This document shows positions 26,296-36,904 of a stretch of 64,000 bases of DNA, piece by piece (the stretch's first letter is position 1; every line of letters begins with the position of its first letter). The stretch lies in NCBI RefSeq assembly GCF_900143215.1, contig NZ_FRDM01000014.1:42910-106909 (forward strand), written 5' to 3'. Below the pieces are notes generated by a model. That model had not been told where the DNA came from, ran no database searches, and saw only the letters and a list, made by a program, of their open reading frames with translations. This DNA comes from Geodermatophilus obscurus (lineage in GTDB: Bacteria > Actinomycetota > Actinomycetes > Mycobacteriales > Geodermatophilaceae). Both the position numbers and the translations under genes were made by a program.

Positions 26296-26322
26296 GCCGG
26301 GCGGGGTACGTCCCCGCCCGGC
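26296..26322 (+). terminator. Hairpin between fusA and tuf
   Basis: An 11-bp perfect stem GCCGGGCGGGG (26296-26306) / CCCCGCCCGGC (26312-26322) with a TACGT loop, about 60 bp before tuf. It could partially separate fusA and tuf transcripts. Confidence 0.6.
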
Positions 26323-26382
26323 CCCCAGCAAGCCCACCCCAGAGATCGCGCACGACTGCGACACCACGAGGAGAGGAACCCA

Positions 26383-27576
26383 GTGGCCAAGGCCAAGTTC
26401 GAGCGGACCAAGCCGCACGTCAACATCGGCACCATCGGGCACATCGACCACGGCAAGACCACGCTGACCGCGGCGATCACCAAGGTGCTGCACGACAAGT
26501 ACCCGGACCTCAACGAGGCGTCGGCCTTCGACCAGATCGACAAGGCGCCCGAGGAGAAGGCCCGCGGCATCACGATCTCGATCGCCCACGTCGAGTACCA
26601 GACGGAGAACCGTCACTACGCGCACGTCGACTGCCCCGGGCACGCCGACTACATCAAAAACATGATCACCGGTGCGGCGCAGATGGACGGCGCCATCCTG
26701 GTGGTAGCCGCGACCGACGGCCCGATGCCGCAGACCAAGGAGCACGTCCTCCTGGCCCGCCAGGTCGGCGTCCCCTACATCGTCGTGGCGCTCAACAAGG
26801 CCGACATGGTGGACGACGAGGAGATCCTCGAGCTCGTCGAGCTCGAGGTCCGCGAGCTGCTGTCCGAGTACGAGTTCCCGGGCGACGACGTCCCCGTGGT
26901 CCGCGTCTCGGCGCTCAAGGCCCTCGAGGGCGACGCCGAGTGGGGCGACAAGCTCATGGAGCTCATGAACGCCGTCGACACGGCGATCCCCGAGCCCCAG
27001 CGCGAGATCGACAAGCCCTTCCTCATGCCCGTCGAGGACGTCTTCACGATCACCGGTCGCGGCACCGTCGTCACCGGTCGCGTCGAGCGCGGCATCGTCA
27101 AGGTCTCCGAGGAGATCGAGATCGTCGGCATCCGCCCGAACTCGACCAAGACGACCGTCACCGGCGTCGAGATGTTCCGCAAGCTGCTCGACCAGGGCCA
27201 GGCCGGCGACAACGTGGGTCTGCTGCTCCGCGGCATCAAGCGCGAGGACGTCGAGCGCGGTCAGGTCGTCGTGAAGCCGGGTTCGATCACCCCCCACACC
27301 AACTTCGAGGGTTCGGTCTACATCCTCTCGAAGGACGAGGGTGGTCGTCACACGCCCTTCTTCAACAACTACCGTCCGCAGTTCTACTTCCGGACCACCG
27401 ACGTCACCGGCGTCGTGACCCTGCCGGCCGGCACCGAGATGGTCATGCCGGGCGACAACACCGAGATGACGGTCGAGCTGATCCAGCCGATCGCCATGGA
27501 GGAGGGCCTGCGGTTCGCCATCCGTGAGGGTGGCCGCACCGTCGGCGCCGGTCGCGTCACCAAGATCATCAAGTAA
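26383..27576 (+). CDS. tuf: Elongation factor Tu
   Basis: EF-Tu carries aminoacyl-tRNA to the ribosome. The 397-residue protein has P loop [17 protein letters not shown]-equivalent [37 protein letters not shown], and domains II-III with [14 protein letters not shown] and [22 protein letters not shown] 26383 follows GAGGAGAGGAACCCA. It is the only tuf in the window and ends at a strong terminator. Confidence 0.98.
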   Translation: MAKAKFERTKPHVNIGTIGHIDHGKTTLTAAITKVLHDKYPDLNEASAFDQIDKAPEEKARGITISIAHVEYQTENRHYAHVDCPGHADYIKNMITGAAQMDGAILVVAATDGPMPQTKEHVLLARQVGVPYIVVALNKADMVDDEEILELVELEVRELLSEYEFPGDDVPVVRVSALKALEGDAEWGDKLMELMNAVDTAIPEPQREIDKPFLMPVEDVFTITGRGTVVTGRVERGIVKVSEEIEIVGIRPNSTKTTVTGVEMFRKLLDQGQAGDNVGLLLRGIKREDVERGQVVVKPGSITPHTNFEGSVYILSKDEGGRHTPFFNNYRPQFYFRTTDVTGVVTLPAGTEMVMPGDNTEMTVELIQPIAMEEGLRFAIREGGRTVGAGRVTKIIK

Positions 27577-27584
27577 CACCCCCG

Positions 27585-27618
27585 ACGGGCGGCGGCGCAC
27601 CCCTGCGCCGCCGCCCGT
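27585..27618 (+). terminator. Terminator after tuf
   Basis: A perfect 15-bp stem ACGGGCGGCGGCGCA (27585-27599) / TGCGCCGCCGCCCGT (27604-27618) with a 4-nt CCCC loop, 8 bp after the tuf stop. It separates the str and S10 operons. Confidence 0.85.
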
Positions 27619-27740
27619 CCCGGGTGGCCCTGCCTGTGCGCAGTACCACCCATCCCGCTGGGGCCAGACCGGATGAGGTCTGCGACCACCCGGCGTTCCC
27701 AGCAAGAACAGACACCGATCGGCAGGAGCAGAAGACAGCG

Positions 27741-28046
27741 ATGGCGGGACAGAAGATCCGCATCCGGCTGAAGGCCTACGACCACGAGGCGATCGACGCC
27801 TCGGCGCGGCGCATCGTCGACACGGTGACCAAGACCGGTGCGCGCGTCGTCGGCCCGGTGCCGCTGCCGACGGAGAAGAACGTGTACTGCGTCATCCGCT
27901 CGCCGCACAAGTACAAGGACTCGCGCGAGCACTTCGAGATGCGCACGCACAAGCGCCTCATCGACATCCTCGACCCGACGCCGAAGACGGTCGACGCGCT
28001 CATGCGCATCGACCTGCCGGCCTCGGTCGACGTCAACATCCAGTAA
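27741..28046 (+). CDS. rpsJ: 30S ribosomal protein uS10
   Basis: uS10 is a 30S head protein that also binds NusB/NusG during antitermination. The product is 101 residues: [59 protein letters not shown] 27741 follows GCAGGAGCAGAAGACAGCG. It begins the S10 ribosomal protein operon, and rplC follows 15 bp later. Confidence 0.98.
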   Translation: MAGQKIRIRLKAYDHEAIDASARRIVDTVTKTGARVVGPVPLPTEKNVYCVIRSPHKYKDSREHFEMRTHKRLIDILDPTPKTVDALMRIDLPASVDVNIQ

Positions 28047-28061
28047 GGGCAGTCAGCAGAC

Positions 28062-28727
28062 ATGGCGAGCACATTCCGTGGTCTCCTCGGCGAGAAGCTG
28101 GGCATGACCCAGGTCTTCGACGAGAACAACCGCATCGTGCCGGTGACCGTCGTCAAGGCGGGCCCGTGTGTGGTGACCCAGGTGCGCACCCCCGAGGTGG
28201 ACGGCTACTCCGCCGTCCAGCTCGGTTTCGGTGAGATCGACCCGCGCAAGGTGAACAAGCCCGAGGGCGGGCACTTCACCAAGGCGGGCGTGACGCCGCG
28301 GCGGCACCTGGTGGAACTGCGCACCGAGGACGCCGGCGAGTACACGGTCGGCCAGGAGCTGACCGCCGACGTGTTCGACGGCGTGGCCAAGGTCGACGTC
28401 ATCGGCACCAGCAAGGGCAAGGGCACCGCCGGCGTCATGAAGCGTCACGGCTTCAAGGGCCTCGGCGCGGCGCACGGCACCCAGCGCAAGCACCGGTCGC
28501 CCGGTTCCATCGGCGGGGCCTCGACCCCCGGCCGCGTCTTCAAGGGCCTGCGCATGGCCGGCCGCATGGGCGCCGTCAAGACGACGACCCTGTCGCTGGC
28601 CGTCCACAAGGTCGACGCCGAGCGCGGGCTGCTGCTGATCAAGGGCGCGATCCCCGGTCCGAAGGGCGGCCTCGTGCTCGTCCGCTCGGCCGTCAAGGGT
28701 GGCCCCGTGGGGAGTGAGAACCAGTGA
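28062..28727 (+). CDS. rplC: 50S ribosomal protein uL3
   Basis: uL3 reaches the peptidyl-transferase region. The 221-residue protein shows [40 protein letters not shown] and the loop [20 protein letters not shown] followed by GRMG. ATG 28062. Its TGA overlaps the GTG start of rplD (GTGA), indicating translational coupling. Confidence 0.97.
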   Translation: MASTFRGLLGEKLGMTQVFDENNRIVPVTVVKAGPCVVTQVRTPEVDGYSAVQLGFGEIDPRKVNKPEGGHFTKAGVTPRRHLVELRTEDAGEYTVGQELTADVFDGVAKVDVIGTSKGKGTAGVMKRHGFKGLGAAHGTQRKHRSPGSIGGASTPGRVFKGLRMAGRMGAVKTTTLSLAVHKVDAERGLLLIKGAIPGPKGGLVLVRSAVKGGPVGSENQ

Positions 28728-29698
28728 GCACGTCCATCAACGGCGGGGCGGCCGAGATCCGGACCGACCGGCAGGTCGACGTCCGAACCCCGGCGGGGGA
28801 GACCTCCGGCAGCGTGACGCTGCCCGGTGAGCTCTTCGACGCGTCGGCCAACGTCTCGCTGATGCACCAGGTCGTGGTGGCCCAGCTGGCGGCCGCGCGC
28901 CAGGGCACGCACGCGACGAAGACCCGTGGCCAGGTCAGCGGCGGTGGCACCAAGCCGTACCGGCAGAAGGGCACCGGCCGCGCGCGGCAGGGCTCGATCC
29001 GGGCACCGCAGTTCACCGGCGGTGGCACCGTCCACGGCCCGCAGCCGCGGGACTACTCGCAGAAGACGCCGAAGAAGATGAAGGCCGCCGCTCTCCGGGG
29101 CGCGCTCTCCGACCGGGCCCGCGAGGACCGCGTGCACGTGGTCAGCACCTTCGTCGACGGCGACGCCCCGAGGACCAGGGCCGCGCTGGCGACCCTCGAG
29201 TCCATCACCCGGGCCAAGCGGGTGCTCGTGGTCCTCGACCGCGACGACGTCCTCAACTGGGTGAGCCTGCGCAACGTGCCGCAGGTGCACCTGATCGAGG
29301 CCGGTCAGCTCAACACCTACGACGTGCTGGTCGCCGACGAGGTCGTCTTCACCGAGGCCGCGCTGGCCGAGTTCGTCGCCGGGCCAGCCAAGGGTCGCGG
29401 GGTCGCCAAGCCCGATCTCACGACGCCGGACGTGCCGGGCGCGATCCCGTCGATCCAGCCGGCCGAGGGCACCACCGACCTCGACCTGGGCGAGATCCCG
29501 GCCGAGCCAGCCCCGGCGCAGACCGCTGCGAGGACGGCCGCGCCGACGGCCGCATCGCCCGAGGACGCCGCGCCGGCGACCGCAGCCGAGGCTGCTGCGG
29601 CCCCGGCCGAGCAGGCCGAGGCCGCCAACGCGGGGGTCGACGCCACTGCGCCCACCGAGGACGGCACCACCGACGCGACCCCCGAGGAGAAGGCATGA
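28724..29698 (+). CDS. rplD: 50S ribosomal protein uL4 with long C-terminal extension
   Basis: uL4 lines the polypeptide exit tunnel and, in some bacteria, represses the S10 operon. The canonical domain occupies about residues 1-225, including [37 protein letters not shown] and the Rossmann-like C-terminal part with [18 protein letters not shown] further ~95 residues are Ala/Pro/Thr/Glu-rich low complexity. Usual family length is a little over 200, so 324 is long. GTG 28724 overlaps the rplC stop; rplW overlaps the end by four bases. Confidence 0.95.
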   Translation: MSTSINGGAAEIRTDRQVDVRTPAGETSGSVTLPGELFDASANVSLMHQVVVAQLAAARQGTHATKTRGQVSGGGTKPYRQKGTGRARQGSIRAPQFTGGGTVHGPQPRDYSQKTPKKMKAAALRGALSDRAREDRVHVVSTFVDGDAPRTRAALATLESITRAKRVLVVLDRDDVLNWVSLRNVPQVHLIEAGQLNTYDVLVADEVVFTEAALAEFVAGPAKGRGVAKPDLTTPDVPGAIPSIQPAEGTTDLDLGEIPAEPAPAQTAARTAAPTAASPEDAAPATAAEAAAAPAEQAEAANAGVDATAPTEDGTTDATPEEKA

Positions 29699-29997
29699 GC
29701 GTCCGCGACCCCCGGGACGTCCTGCTGTCCCCGGTCATCTCGGAGAAGAGCTACGGGCTGCTCGACGAGAACCAGTACACGTTCATCGTCCTGCCCGAGG
29801 CCAACAAGACGCAGATCAAGATCGCGGTCGAGCAGGTCTTCAACGTGAAGGTCCTCGGCGTGAACACGATCAACCGCCAGGGCAAGCGCAAGCGCAGCCG
29901 GGGCAACAAGCTCGGCAAGCGCAAGGACACCAAGCGCGCCATCGTCTCGCTGGCACCCGGCGACCGCATCGAGATCTTCGGTGGTCCCGGCGCCTGA
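29695..29997 (+). CDS. rplW: 50S ribosomal protein uL23
   Basis: uL23 sits at the tunnel exit and docks trigger factor and SRP. The 100-residue product has [46 protein letters not shown] and the basic loop [23 protein letters not shown] 29695 overlaps the rplD stop (ATGA). rplB follows 43 bp later. Confidence 0.97.
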   Translation: MSVRDPRDVLLSPVISEKSYGLLDENQYTFIVLPEANKTQIKIAVEQVFNVKVLGVNTINRQGKRKRSRGNKLGKRKDTKRAIVSLAPGDRIEIFGGPGA

Positions 29998-30040
29998 GCG
30001 CCCGGACCGATCGGACCAGAGACAGAGGAACTCCAGTCAG

Positions 30041-30874
30041 ATGGCTATCCGCAAGTACAAGCCGACGACGCCGGGCCGCCGCGGCTCCAGCGTCGCCGAC
30101 TTCGCCGAGGTCACGAGGGACCATCCCGAGAAGTCGCTGGTGCGGCCGCTGCACGGTCGTGGCGGGCGCAACGTCCACGGGAAGGTCACCGCGCGGCACC
30201 AGGGCGGCGGGCACAAGCGCGCCTACCGGGTGATCGACTTCCGCCGGGCCGACAAGGACGGCGTGCCGGCCAAGGTCGCGCACATCGAGTACGACCCGAA
30301 CCGCACCTCGCGCATCGCGCTGCTGCACTTCGCCGACGGCGAGAAGCGCTACATCATCGCGCCGGCGCGGCTGAAGCAGGGTGACACGGTGGAGTGCGGC
30401 CCCGCGGCCGACATCAAGCCGGGTAACAACCTGCCGCTGCGCAACATCCCCGTCGGCACGGTGATCCACGCCATCGAGCTGCGGCCGGGTGGAGGCGCGA
30501 AGATCGCCCGCTCCGCGGGGACGAGCGTCCAGCTGGTCGCCCGTGAGGGCCGTCTCGCGCAGCTGCGGATGCCGTCGGGCGAGATCCGCAACGTCGACGT
30601 CCGCTGCCGCGCGACCGTCGGCGAGGTGGGCAACGCCGAGCAGTCGAACATCAACTGGGGCAAGGCCGGCCGCATGCGGTGGAAGGGCAAGCGCCCGACC
30701 GTCCGCGGTGTCGCCATGAACCCGGTGGACCACCCGCACGGTGGTGGTGAGGGCAAGACCTCCGGTGGTCGCCACCCGGTGAACCCGAAGGGCAAGCCGG
30801 AGGGCCGCACGCGCAAGCGCAAGGCCAGTGACGCCCTGATCGTGCGCCGCCGGCGCACCAACAAGAAGCGCTGA
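30041..30874 (+). CDS. rplB: 50S ribosomal protein uL2
   Basis: uL2 supports peptidyl-transferase activity and subunit association. The 277-residue protein starts [18 protein letters not shown] and has [15 protein letters not shown] and the conserved loop [15 protein letters not shown] with its essential histidine, ending in a basic tail. ATG 30041 follows AGAGGAACTCCAGTCAG. Length is standard. Confidence 0.98.
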   Translation: MAIRKYKPTTPGRRGSSVADFAEVTRDHPEKSLVRPLHGRGGRNVHGKVTARHQGGGHKRAYRVIDFRRADKDGVPAKVAHIEYDPNRTSRIALLHFADGEKRYIIAPARLKQGDTVECGPAADIKPGNNLPLRNIPVGTVIHAIELRPGGGAKIARSAGTSVQLVAREGRLAQLRMPSGEIRNVDVRCRATVGEVGNAEQSNINWGKAGRMRWKGKRPTVRGVAMNPVDHPHGGGEGKTSGGRHPVNPKGKPEGRTRKRKASDALIVRRRRTNKKR

Positions 30875-30897
30875 GCGGGTAGAGGAGTCCGACAGAC

Positions 30898-31179
30898 ATG
30901 CCACGCAGCCTGAAGAAGGGCCCGTTCGTCGACGACCACCTGCTCAAGAAGGTGGACGCCCAGAACGACAAGGGCACCAAGAACGTCATCCGGACCTGGT
31001 CGCGTCGTTCGACGATCATCCCGGACATGCTCGGCCACACCATCGCCGTCCACGACGGCCGCAAGCACGTCCCGGTCTTCGTGACCGAGGCGATGGTCGG
31101 GCACAAGCTCGGCGAGTTCGCGCCCACCCGCACCTTCCGTGGGCACGTGAAGGACGACCGCCGGTCCCGGCGCGGCTGA
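30898..31179 (+). CDS. rpsS: 30S ribosomal protein uS19
   Basis: uS19 pairs with uS13 in the 30S head. The 93-residue protein reads [41 protein letters not shown] and [19 protein letters not shown] 30898 follows AGAGGAGTCCGACAGAC. Standard length; rplV follows 20 bp downstream. Confidence 0.98.
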   Translation: MPRSLKKGPFVDDHLLKKVDAQNDKGTKNVIRTWSRRSTIIPDMLGHTIAVHDGRKHVPVFVTEAMVGHKLGEFAPTRTFRGHVKDDRRSRRG

Positions 31180-31199
31180 CCAGGTAGAGAGAGATACCC

Positions 31200-31676
31200 A
31201 TGACATCCCAGCTGGGAGAGGAGACGCAGACCGCCCGGGCCACCGCCCGGTTCGTCCGCGTCACGCCCATGAAGGCACGCCGGGTGGTGGACCTCATCCG
31301 CTACCTGCCGACCGACGAGGCCCTGGCCCTGCTGCGCTACGCGCCGCAGTCGGCCAGCGAGCCGGTCCTCAAGGTGGTCGCGAGCGCGGTCGCCAACGCC
31401 GAGCACAACCTGCGGCTCGACCCGGCCGCGCTGGTCGTCAGCGCTGCCTACGTCGACGAGGGCCCGACGCTCAAGCGGATCCGGCCGCGCGCCCAGGGCC
31501 GCGCCTACCGCATCAACAAGCGGACCTGCCACATCACCGTCGAGGTCGCGGAGGTCTCCTCCAGCACCGAGCTCGCCGGGAAGTCGCGCACGGCCCGCCG
31601 CCGCACCGGCCAGTCCGGCCCGGCCGCCCAGCAGACAGGGCAGCAGCAGAGCAACACGAGAGGAGGGACCCGCTAG
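31200..31676 (+). CDS. rplV: 50S ribosomal protein uL22
   Basis: uL22 lines the exit tunnel at the macrolide constriction. The core ([64 protein letters not shown]) fills about 118 residues. A Ser/Gln/Thr-rich tail of roughly 35 residues brings it to 158. ATG 31200 follows AGAGAGATACCC. Its TAG overlaps the rpsC GTG by one base. Confidence 0.96.
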   Translation: MTSQLGEETQTARATARFVRVTPMKARRVVDLIRYLPTDEALALLRYAPQSASEPVLKVVASAVANAEHNLRLDPAALVVSAAYVDEGPTLKRIRPRAQGRAYRINKRTCHITVEVAEVSSSTELAGKSRTARRRTGQSGPAAQQTGQQQSNTRGGTR

Positions 31677-32620
31677 TGGGTCAGAAGGTCAACCCGCACG
31701 GGTTCCGACTGGGCATCACCACGGACTACAAGTCCCGGTGGTACGCCGACAAGCTGTACAAGGACTACGTCAAGGAAGACGTGGCCATCCGCAAGCTCAT
31801 GTCCAAGGGCATGGAGCGGGCCGGTATCTCCAAGGTGGAGATCGAGCGCACCCGTGACCGGGTCCGCGTCGACATCCACACCGCCCGGCCGGGCATCGTC
31901 ATCGGCCGCCGCGGCGCCGAGGCCGACCGCATCCGCGGGGAGCTGGAGAAGCTCACCGGCAAGCAGGTGCAGCTGAACATCCTCGAGGTGAAGAACCCCG
32001 AGGCCGACGCGCAGCTGGTCGCCCAGGGCGTCGCCGAGCAGCTCTCCAGCCGGGTCAGCTTCCGCCGTGCCATGCGCAAGGCCATGCAGTCGGCCCAGCG
32101 CAGCCCGCAGGTCAAGGGCATCCGGGTGCAGTGCTCCGGGCGCCTGGGCGGCACCGAGATGAGCCGGTCGGAGTTCTACCGCGAGGGCCGGGTGCCGCTG
32201 CACACCCTCCGGGCGAACATCGACTACGGCATCTACGAGGCCCGGACCACCTTCGGCCGCATCGGCGTGAAGGTCTGGATCTACAAGGGCGACGTCAGCG
32301 GCTCGCGTGCCGAGCGGGAGGCCCTCGAGGCCCTCGCCGCGCGTCAGCAGCGCCGCGAGCGGGCCCAGCGCCCGCAGCGCCGTTCCGGTTCGTCGGGCAC
32401 CACGGCCGGCGGGACCGAGGCCGGCCGCGCCGCCGCGTCCTCGACCGGCCCGGCCGTCGACACCACCGAGAGCGCCACGTCCACCAGCAGCGTGGCCGCG
32501 ACCTCCGGCGAGGTGGCTCCCGAGCAGACCGTCGCTGAGAACGCCGGCGCCGAGGCCACCGCTGCGGCCGAGAACACGGCCGCGCAGAACACCACCCCGT
32601 CGACCGAGCAGGGGGTCTGA
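31676..32620 (+). CDS. rpsC: 30S ribosomal protein uS3 with long acidic/Ala-Thr tail
   Basis: uS3 shapes the mRNA entry channel. The KH domain ([23 protein letters not shown]) and C-terminal domain ([48 protein letters not shown]) are clear. From about residue 215 to 314 the sequence turns Arg-rich, then Ala/Thr/Glu low complexity, longer than usual for uS3. GTG 31676 overlaps the rplV stop codon. Confidence 0.95.
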   Translation: MGQKVNPHGFRLGITTDYKSRWYADKLYKDYVKEDVAIRKLMSKGMERAGISKVEIERTRDRVRVDIHTARPGIVIGRRGAEADRIRGELEKLTGKQVQLNILEVKNPEADAQLVAQGVAEQLSSRVSFRRAMRKAMQSAQRSPQVKGIRVQCSGRLGGTEMSRSEFYREGRVPLHTLRANIDYGIYEARTTFGRIGVKVWIYKGDVSGSRAEREALEALAARQQRRERAQRPQRRSGSSGTTAGGTEAGRAAASSTGPAVDTTESATSTSSVAATSGEVAPEQTVAENAGAEATAAAENTAAQNTTPSTEQGV

Positions 32621-32624
32621 CACC

Positions 32625-33041
32625 GTGCTGATCCCACGGCGCGTCAAGCACCGCAAGCAGCACCACCCGAGCCGATCGGGTCGTGCCAAGGGCGGAACCG
32701 AGATCAACTTCGGCGAGTACGCCATCCAGGCGCTCGAGCCGGCGTACGTGACCAACCGGCAGATCGAGTCCGCTCGTATCGCCATGACCCGCCACATCCG
32801 CCGTGGCGGGAAGGTCTGGATCTCCATCTACCCCGACCGTCCGCTCACCAAGAAGCCGGCCGAGACCCGCATGGGGTCCGGTAAGGGTTCGCCGGAGTGG
32901 TGGGTCGCCAACGTGAAGCCCGGCCGGATCATGTTCGAGCTCTCGGGCGTGGCCGAGCCGGTGGCCCGCGAGGCCATGCGCCGCGCGATCCACAAGCTGC
33001 CGATGAAGTGCCGCTTCATCACTCGTGAAGGAGAGGTGTGA
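32625..33041 (+). CDS. rplP: 50S ribosomal protein uL16
   Basis: uL16 helps position A- and P-site tRNA. The 138-residue protein begins [21 protein letters not shown] and has [44 protein letters not shown] and the [11 protein letters not shown] end. I chose GTG 32625 as the only start giving this N-terminus. It lies five bases after the rpsC stop, with a GAGCAGGGGGT ribosome binding site inside rpsC. The stop TGA overlaps rpmC. Confidence 0.97.
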   Translation: MLIPRRVKHRKQHHPSRSGRAKGGTEINFGEYAIQALEPAYVTNRQIESARIAMTRHIRRGGKVWISIYPDRPLTKKPAETRMGSGKGSPEWWVANVKPGRIMFELSGVAEPVAREAMRRAIHKLPMKCRFITREGEV

Positions 33042-33274
33042 TGGCCGCCGGTCTGACCGCTCCCGAGCTGCGTGAGCTCTCCGCCGAGGAGCTCGCCACG
33101 CGGCTGCGCGAGTCCAAGGAAGAACTGTTCAACCTGCGGTTCCAGGTGGCCACCGGCCAGCTGGACAACAACCGGCGGCTGCAGACGGTCCGCCGCGACA
33201 TCGCCCGGATCTACACGATCATGCGCGAGCGCGAGCTGGGCCTCTCGGTCGCCCCGAACGAGGGTGTGGCATGA
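33041..33274 (+). CDS. rpmC: 50S ribosomal protein uL29
   Basis: uL29 is a small helical tunnel-exit protein. The 77-residue product has [37 protein letters not shown] and [18 protein letters not shown] 33041 shares its A with the rplP TGA. A GTG at 33038 is in frame but less likely, since AAGGAGAGG lies 7-8 bp before ATG. rpsQ overlaps its end (ATGA). Confidence 0.95.
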   Translation: MAAGLTAPELRELSAEELATRLRESKEELFNLRFQVATGQLDNNRRLQTVRRDIARIYTIMRERELGLSVAPNEGVA

Positions 33275-33570
33275 GCGAGCCCCAGGAGACGCAGACCGCG
33301 TCGGGCCCCGGCCTGGCCGGCCGTGGCTACCGCAAGGTCCGCGAGGGCCTCGTGGTCAGCGACAAGATGGACAAGACCATCGTCGTCGAGGTCGAGGACC
33401 GCGTGAAGCACGGTCTCTACGGCAAGGTCATCCGTCGCACCAGCAAGCTGAAGGCCCACGACGAGCAGCAGGTCGCCGGCGTCGGTGACCGGGTGCAGAT
33501 CATGGAGACCCGGCCCACGTCGGCCACCAAGCGGTGGCGGCTGGTCGAGGTCCTCGAGAGGGCCAAGTAG
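33271..33570 (+). CDS. rpsQ: 30S ribosomal protein uS17
   Basis: uS17 is a primary 16S rRNA-binding OB-fold protein. The 99 residues include [43 protein letters not shown] and [20 protein letters not shown]. An N-terminal ~15-residue variable leader ([13 protein letters not shown]) precedes the core. ATG 33271 overlaps rpmC. A 223-bp gap to rplN follows, marking a probable operon boundary. Confidence 0.96.
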   Translation: MSEPQETQTASGPGLAGRGYRKVREGLVVSDKMDKTIVVEVEDRVKHGLYGKVIRRTSKLKAHDEQQVAGVGDRVQIMETRPTSATKRWRLVEVLERAK

Positions 33571-33689
33571 GACCGATCGGGTCCCCTCGTGGCCCCGTGG
33601 GAGGCGCCCTCCGGGGCGGGTCCGGGAGCGAGTACCCTGGACCACTGGTGCGCTCTCGGGGGTGCGCGCCCATCCCGGTACCCGTGCTC

Positions 33690-33723
33690 GGACGCACCGG
33701 CGGCTTTCGCTGCCGGTGCGTCC
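33690..33723 (+). promoter_or_regulatory. Strong hairpin in the leader of the rplN (spc-type) unit
   Basis: A 12-bp perfect stem GGACGCACCGGC (33690-33701) / GCCGGTGCGTCC (33712-33723) with a GGCTTTCGCT loop sits in the 223-bp rpsQ-rplN gap. A TACCCT -10-like box at 33633-33638 lacks a clear -35. The hairpin could be a terminator for the S10 unit or a leader structure for rplN onward. Confidence 0.5.
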
Positions 33724-33793
33724 GCACGTGGGTTCCGGACAGCCGGTTCACCGTTCCGGCCCGGCTGTCACATCTGAGATCAGGGAGTAGGAC

Positions 33794-34162
33794 GTGATCC
33801 AGCAGGAGTCGCGACTGCGGGTCGCCGACAACACCGGTGCAAAGGAGATCCTCTGCATCCGGGTGCTCGGCGGGTCGGGGCGACGCTACGCGGGCATCGG
33901 CGACGTCATCGTCGCCACCGTGAAGGACGCACTGCCCGGTGCAGGGGTCAAGCGGGGCGACGTCGTCAAGGCCGTCGTCGTCCGCACCGCCAAGGAGCGC
34001 CGTCGTCCGGACGGCTCCTACATCCGCTTCGACGAGAACGCCGCGGTCATCATCCGCGACAGCGGCGACCCGCGCGGTACGCGCATCTTCGGCCCGGTCG
34101 GCCGTGAGCTCCGCGACAAGCGCTTCATGCGGATCATCTCGCTCGCTCCGGAGGTGCTGTGA
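33794..34162 (+). CDS. rplN: 50S ribosomal protein uL14
   Basis: uL14 bridges the subunits and contacts uL19. The 122-residue protein begins [28 protein letters not shown] and contains [17 protein letters not shown] and [26 protein letters not shown] 33794 follows CAGGGAGTAGGAC. It overlaps rplX by four bases (GTGA). Confidence 0.97.
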   Translation: MIQQESRLRVADNTGAKEILCIRVLGGSGRRYAGIGDVIVATVKDALPGAGVKRGDVVKAVVVRTAKERRRPDGSYIRFDENAAVIIRDSGDPRGTRIFGPVGRELRDKRFMRIISLAPEVL

Positions 34163-34530
34163 CCATGGCTGCCAGGAAGGACACGACGGCCCACTCGAAG
34201 GCCAAGGCGCCGTCGATGAAGGTGAAGAAGGGCGACACCGTCGTGGTGCTGTCCGGCAAGGACAAGGGCGCCAAGGGCCGGGTGATCGCCGCCTACCCGA
34301 AGCTGCAGAAGGTCCTCGTCGAGGGCGTGGGCCGGATCAAGAAGCACACCCGCATCAGCTCGAACCAGCGTGGTGCCCAGTCGGGCGGGATCGTCACGCA
34401 GGAGGCTCCCATCCACGTGAGCAACGTGATGGTGATCGACTCCGAGGACAAGCCGACCCGGGTCGGCTACCGCAAGGACGAGGAAGGCCGCAGCATCCGG
34501 GTCTCGCGGCGCACCGGTAAGGACCTCTGA
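34159..34530 (+). CDS. rplX: 50S ribosomal protein uL24
   Basis: uL24 starts 50S assembly. The KOW motif lies in [24 protein letters not shown], then [13 protein letters not shown] and [20 protein letters not shown] 34159 overlaps the rplN TGA and lies four bases after GGAGG. ATG 34165 ([16 protein letters not shown]) is an equally reasonable start ten bases after it. The product is 121-123 residues, slightly longer than usual because of the N-terminus. Confidence 0.95.
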   Translation: MTMAARKDTTAHSKAKAPSMKVKKGDTVVVLSGKDKGAKGRVIAAYPKLQKVLVEGVGRIKKHTRISSNQRGAQSGGIVTQEAPIHVSNVMVIDSEDKPTRVGYRKDEEGRSIRVSRRTGKDL

Positions 34531-34534
34531 CGCC

Positions 34535-35119
34535 ATGAGTGCACCCACCCGTGAGCTGCCCCGCATGCTCGCCCACTACCGCGAGTCCATCGCTCCGGCG
34601 CTGCAGTCCGAGTTCGGCTACGAGAACGTCATGCAGATCCCGCGGCTGACGAAGATCGTCGTCAACATGGGCGTCGGCGAGGCGACCCGCGACGCCAAGC
34701 TGATGGACGGCGCGGTCCGCGACTTGACCGCCATCACCGGCCAGAAGCCGGCCGTCGTGCGGGCCCGCAAGTCCATCGCGCAGTTCAAGCTGCGCGAGGG
34801 CATGCCGATCGGCGCGAAGGTCACCCTCCGCGGCGACCGCATGTGGGAGTTCCTGGACCGGCTGCTGTCGCTGGCCCTGCCCCGCATCCGTGACTTCCGC
34901 GGGCTCAACGCCAAGCAGTTCGACGGTCACGGCAACTACACGTTCGGCCTGACCGAGCAGTCGATGTTCCGCGAGATCGACGTCGACAAGATCGACCGTC
35001 CGCGTGGCATGGACATCACGCTGGTCACCACCGCCACGAACGACGAGGAGGGTCGCGAGCTCCTCCGCCTGCTGGGCTTCCCGTTCGCCGGCCAGCCCGT
35101 CGTGACCACCACCCGCTGA
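34535..35119 (+). CDS. rplE: 50S ribosomal protein uL5
   Basis: uL5 binds 5S rRNA in the central protuberance. The 194 residues include [71 protein letters not shown] and [28 protein letters not shown] 34535 is four bases after the rplX stop. rpsN follows 20 bp downstream. Confidence 0.97.
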   Translation: MSAPTRELPRMLAHYRESIAPALQSEFGYENVMQIPRLTKIVVNMGVGEATRDAKLMDGAVRDLTAITGQKPAVVRARKSIAQFKLREGMPIGAKVTLRGDRMWEFLDRLLSLALPRIRDFRGLNAKQFDGHGNYTFGLTEQSMFREIDVDKIDRPRGMDITLVTTATNDEEGRELLRLLGFPFAGQPVVTTTR

Positions 35120-35139
35120 GCGGGGGAGGAGACACCCAG

Positions 35140-35325
35140 ATGGCCAAGAAGGCGCTGATCAACAAGGCGGCCCGCAAGCCGAAGTTCGCGGTCCGCGGTT
35201 ACACCCGGTGCCAGCGGTGCGGTCGCCCGCACTCGGTCTTCCGCAAGTTCGGCCTGTGCCGGATCTGCCTGCGGGAGATGGCGCACGCCGGCGAACTGCC
35301 GGGCGTCAGCAAGTCCAGCTGGTGA
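35140..35325 (+). CDS. rpsN: 30S ribosomal protein uS14, zinc-binding type Z
   Basis: This 61-residue uS14 keeps the zinc site C24, C27, C40 and C43 ([24 protein letters not shown]), marking the zinc-dependent type that sits in the spc operon. A longer zinc-free paralogue, if any, lies outside the window. ATG 35140 follows GCGGGGGAGGAGAC. Repeat E8 starts five bases after its stop. Confidence 0.97.
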   Translation: MAKKALINKAARKPKFAVRGYTRCQRCGRPHSVFRKFGLCRICLREMAHAGELPGVSKSSW

Positions 35326-35329
35326 ACTA

Positions 35330-35386
35330 GAAGGACCTGCTCCTCCCCACCGCTCGCAAGCTTGCGGCGGGCCCCGGGAGCAGGCC
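35330..35386 (+). repeat. Gene-end hairpin element E8 between rpsN and rpsH
   Basis: GAAGGACCTGCTCCTCCCC, apex ACCGCTCGCAAGCTTGCGG, then CGGGCCCCGGGAGCAGGCC. The outer arms show compensatory change against other copies: CCTGCTCC pairs with GGAGCAGG. The apex CGCAAGCTTGCG is a perfect inner palindrome. Confidence 0.85.
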
Positions 35387-35490
35387 GTGCCATCCACTCA
35401 CTAACGCACCACCGATCGCCGAGAGGCCCGCGCGCCAAGTCCCCGAGACCCGGCGCATGAGGAACCGCGGCGAGAGAGGCAACACCCGAC

Positions 35491-35901
35491 ATGACGATGA
35501 CCGACCCGATCGCGGACATGCTGACGCGGATCCGGAACGCCAACCAGGCGTACCACGACTCTACGACCATGCCGTCGTCCAAGCTGAAGACGCACATCGC
35601 CGAGATCCTCCAGCAGGAGGGCTACATCGCCGGCTGGACCGTCAACGAGGTCGAGAAGGACGGCACCACCCGCAAGGAGCTGGTGGTGGACCTCAAGTAC
35701 GGCCCCAACCGTGAGCGGAGCATCGCCGGCGTCCGGCGCGTCTCCAAGCCCGGTCTGCGGGTGTACGCCAAGTCCACCGCGCTGCCGAAGGTGCTGGGCG
35801 GCCTCGGGGTGGCCATCATCTCCACCTCGACCGGGCTGCTGACCGACCGCCAGGCGAACAAGAAGGGCGTGGGTGGGGAAGTCCTCGCCTACGTCTGGTG
35901 A
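35491..35901 (+). CDS. rpsH: 30S ribosomal protein uS8
   Basis: uS8 is a central 16S rRNA-binding protein that represses the spc operon in some bacteria. The 136 residues contain [54 protein letters not shown] and [23 protein letters not shown] 35491 and ATG 35497 (MTDPIADM) are both possible. rplF follows 12 bp later. Confidence 0.97.
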   Translation: MTMTDPIADMLTRIRNANQAYHDSTTMPSSKLKTHIAEILQQEGYIAGWTVNEVEKDGTTRKELVVDLKYGPNRERSIAGVRRVSKPGLRVYAKSTALPKVLGGLGVAIISTSTGLLTDRQANKKGVGGEVLAYVW

Positions 35902-35913
35902 GGAGCGAGTGAC

Positions 35914-36453
35914 ATGTCGCGGATCGGACGACTGCCGATTCCCGTGCCCGGTGGCGTGGACGTCACCATTGACGGCCAGACGCTGAGCGTCAAGGGCCCC
36001 AAGGGCACGCTCAACCACACCGTCGCCTCGCCGATCACCGTCGAGCGCGGCGAGGACGGCACGCTGCAGGTGCAGCGGCCTGACGACGAGCGTGAGAGCC
36101 GGGCCCTGCACGGGCTGTCGCGCACGCTCGTCGCCAACATGATCACCGGCGTCACCGAGGGCTACACCAAGACCCTCGAGATCGTCGGCGTCGGGTACCG
36201 CGTGCAGGCCCGCGGGTCGGACCTCGAGTTCGCCCTGGGCTACAGCCACCCGGTGCCGGTGAAGGCCCCCGAGGGGATCACCTTCACGGTCGAGTCCCCG
36301 ACCCGCCTGCGGGTGACCGGGATCGACAAGCAGCTGGTGGGCCAGGTCGCGGCCAACATCCGCGGGCTGCGCCGTCCGGACCCGTACAAGGGCAAGGGCG
36401 TGCGCTACCAGGGTGAGGTCGTCAAGCGCAAGGTCGGGAAGACGGGTAAGTGA
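35914..36453 (+). CDS. rplF: 50S ribosomal protein uL6
   Basis: uL6 lies near the factor-binding site. The 179-residue protein begins [20 protein letters not shown] and includes [50 protein letters not shown] and the C-terminal [21 protein letters not shown] 35914 follows GGTGAGGAGCGAGTGAC. Its TGA shares a base with the rplR ATG. Confidence 0.97.
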   Translation: MSRIGRLPIPVPGGVDVTIDGQTLSVKGPKGTLNHTVASPITVERGEDGTLQVQRPDDERESRALHGLSRTLVANMITGVTEGYTKTLEIVGVGYRVQARGSDLEFALGYSHPVPVKAPEGITFTVESPTRLRVTGIDKQLVGQVAANIRGLRRPDPYKGKGVRYQGEVVKRKVGKTGK

Positions 36454-36863
36454 TGGCACAGACCGAGAAGAGCGGTGCTCGGGTGCACAAGCCCGTCGGC
36501 ACCGACGTCAGCACCGCGCGGCGGGTCTCCCGCCTGCGCCGGCACACCCGCCTGCGCAAGCGCGTGGGCGGTACCCCGGAGCGCCCGCGCCTGGTGGTCA
36601 AGCGCAGCTCGCGGCACATCCACGTCCAGGTCGTCGACGACACCGTCGGTCATACCCTGGTCAGCGCCTCGACGCTGGACGCCAGCCTGCGCACCGCCGA
36701 GGGCGACAAGTCCACGCTGGCCCGCCGGGTCGGCGCCCTGGTGGCCGAGCGCGCCAAGGCCGCCGGCATCACCGCGGTCGTGTTCGACCGGGGCGGCAAC
36801 CGGTACCAGGGCCGCATCGCGGCGCTGGCCGACGGCGCCCGCGAGGGAGGGCTGGACTTTTGA
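36453..36863 (+). CDS. rplR: 50S ribosomal protein uL18
   Basis: uL18 binds 5S rRNA with uL5. The 136 residues have [41 protein letters not shown] and the C-terminal [27 protein letters not shown] ~18-residue variable N-terminus precedes the core. ATG 36453 overlaps the rplF stop by one base; an in-frame GTG at 36450 is less likely. Confidence 0.96.
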   Translation: MAQTEKSGARVHKPVGTDVSTARRVSRLRRHTRLRKRVGGTPERPRLVVKRSSRHIHVQVVDDTVGHTLVSASTLDASLRTAEGDKSTLARRVGALVAERAKAAGITAVVFDRGGNRYQGRIAALADGAREGGLDF

Positions 36864-36904
36864 TGAGCCACACCGCGAACCAGCAGATCGAGAGGGACGT
36901 CTGA
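36863..36904 (+). other. 13-codon mini-ORF linking rplR and rpsE
   Basis: ATG 36863 shares its A with the rplR TGA, and the TGA at 36902-36904 shares its A with the rpsE ATG. The frame encodes [13 protein letters not shown] and fills the gap exactly with TGATG at both ends. GAGAGGGA within it is the rpsE ribosome binding site. It may be a translational coupler rather than a gene whose peptide matters. Confidence 0.45.
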
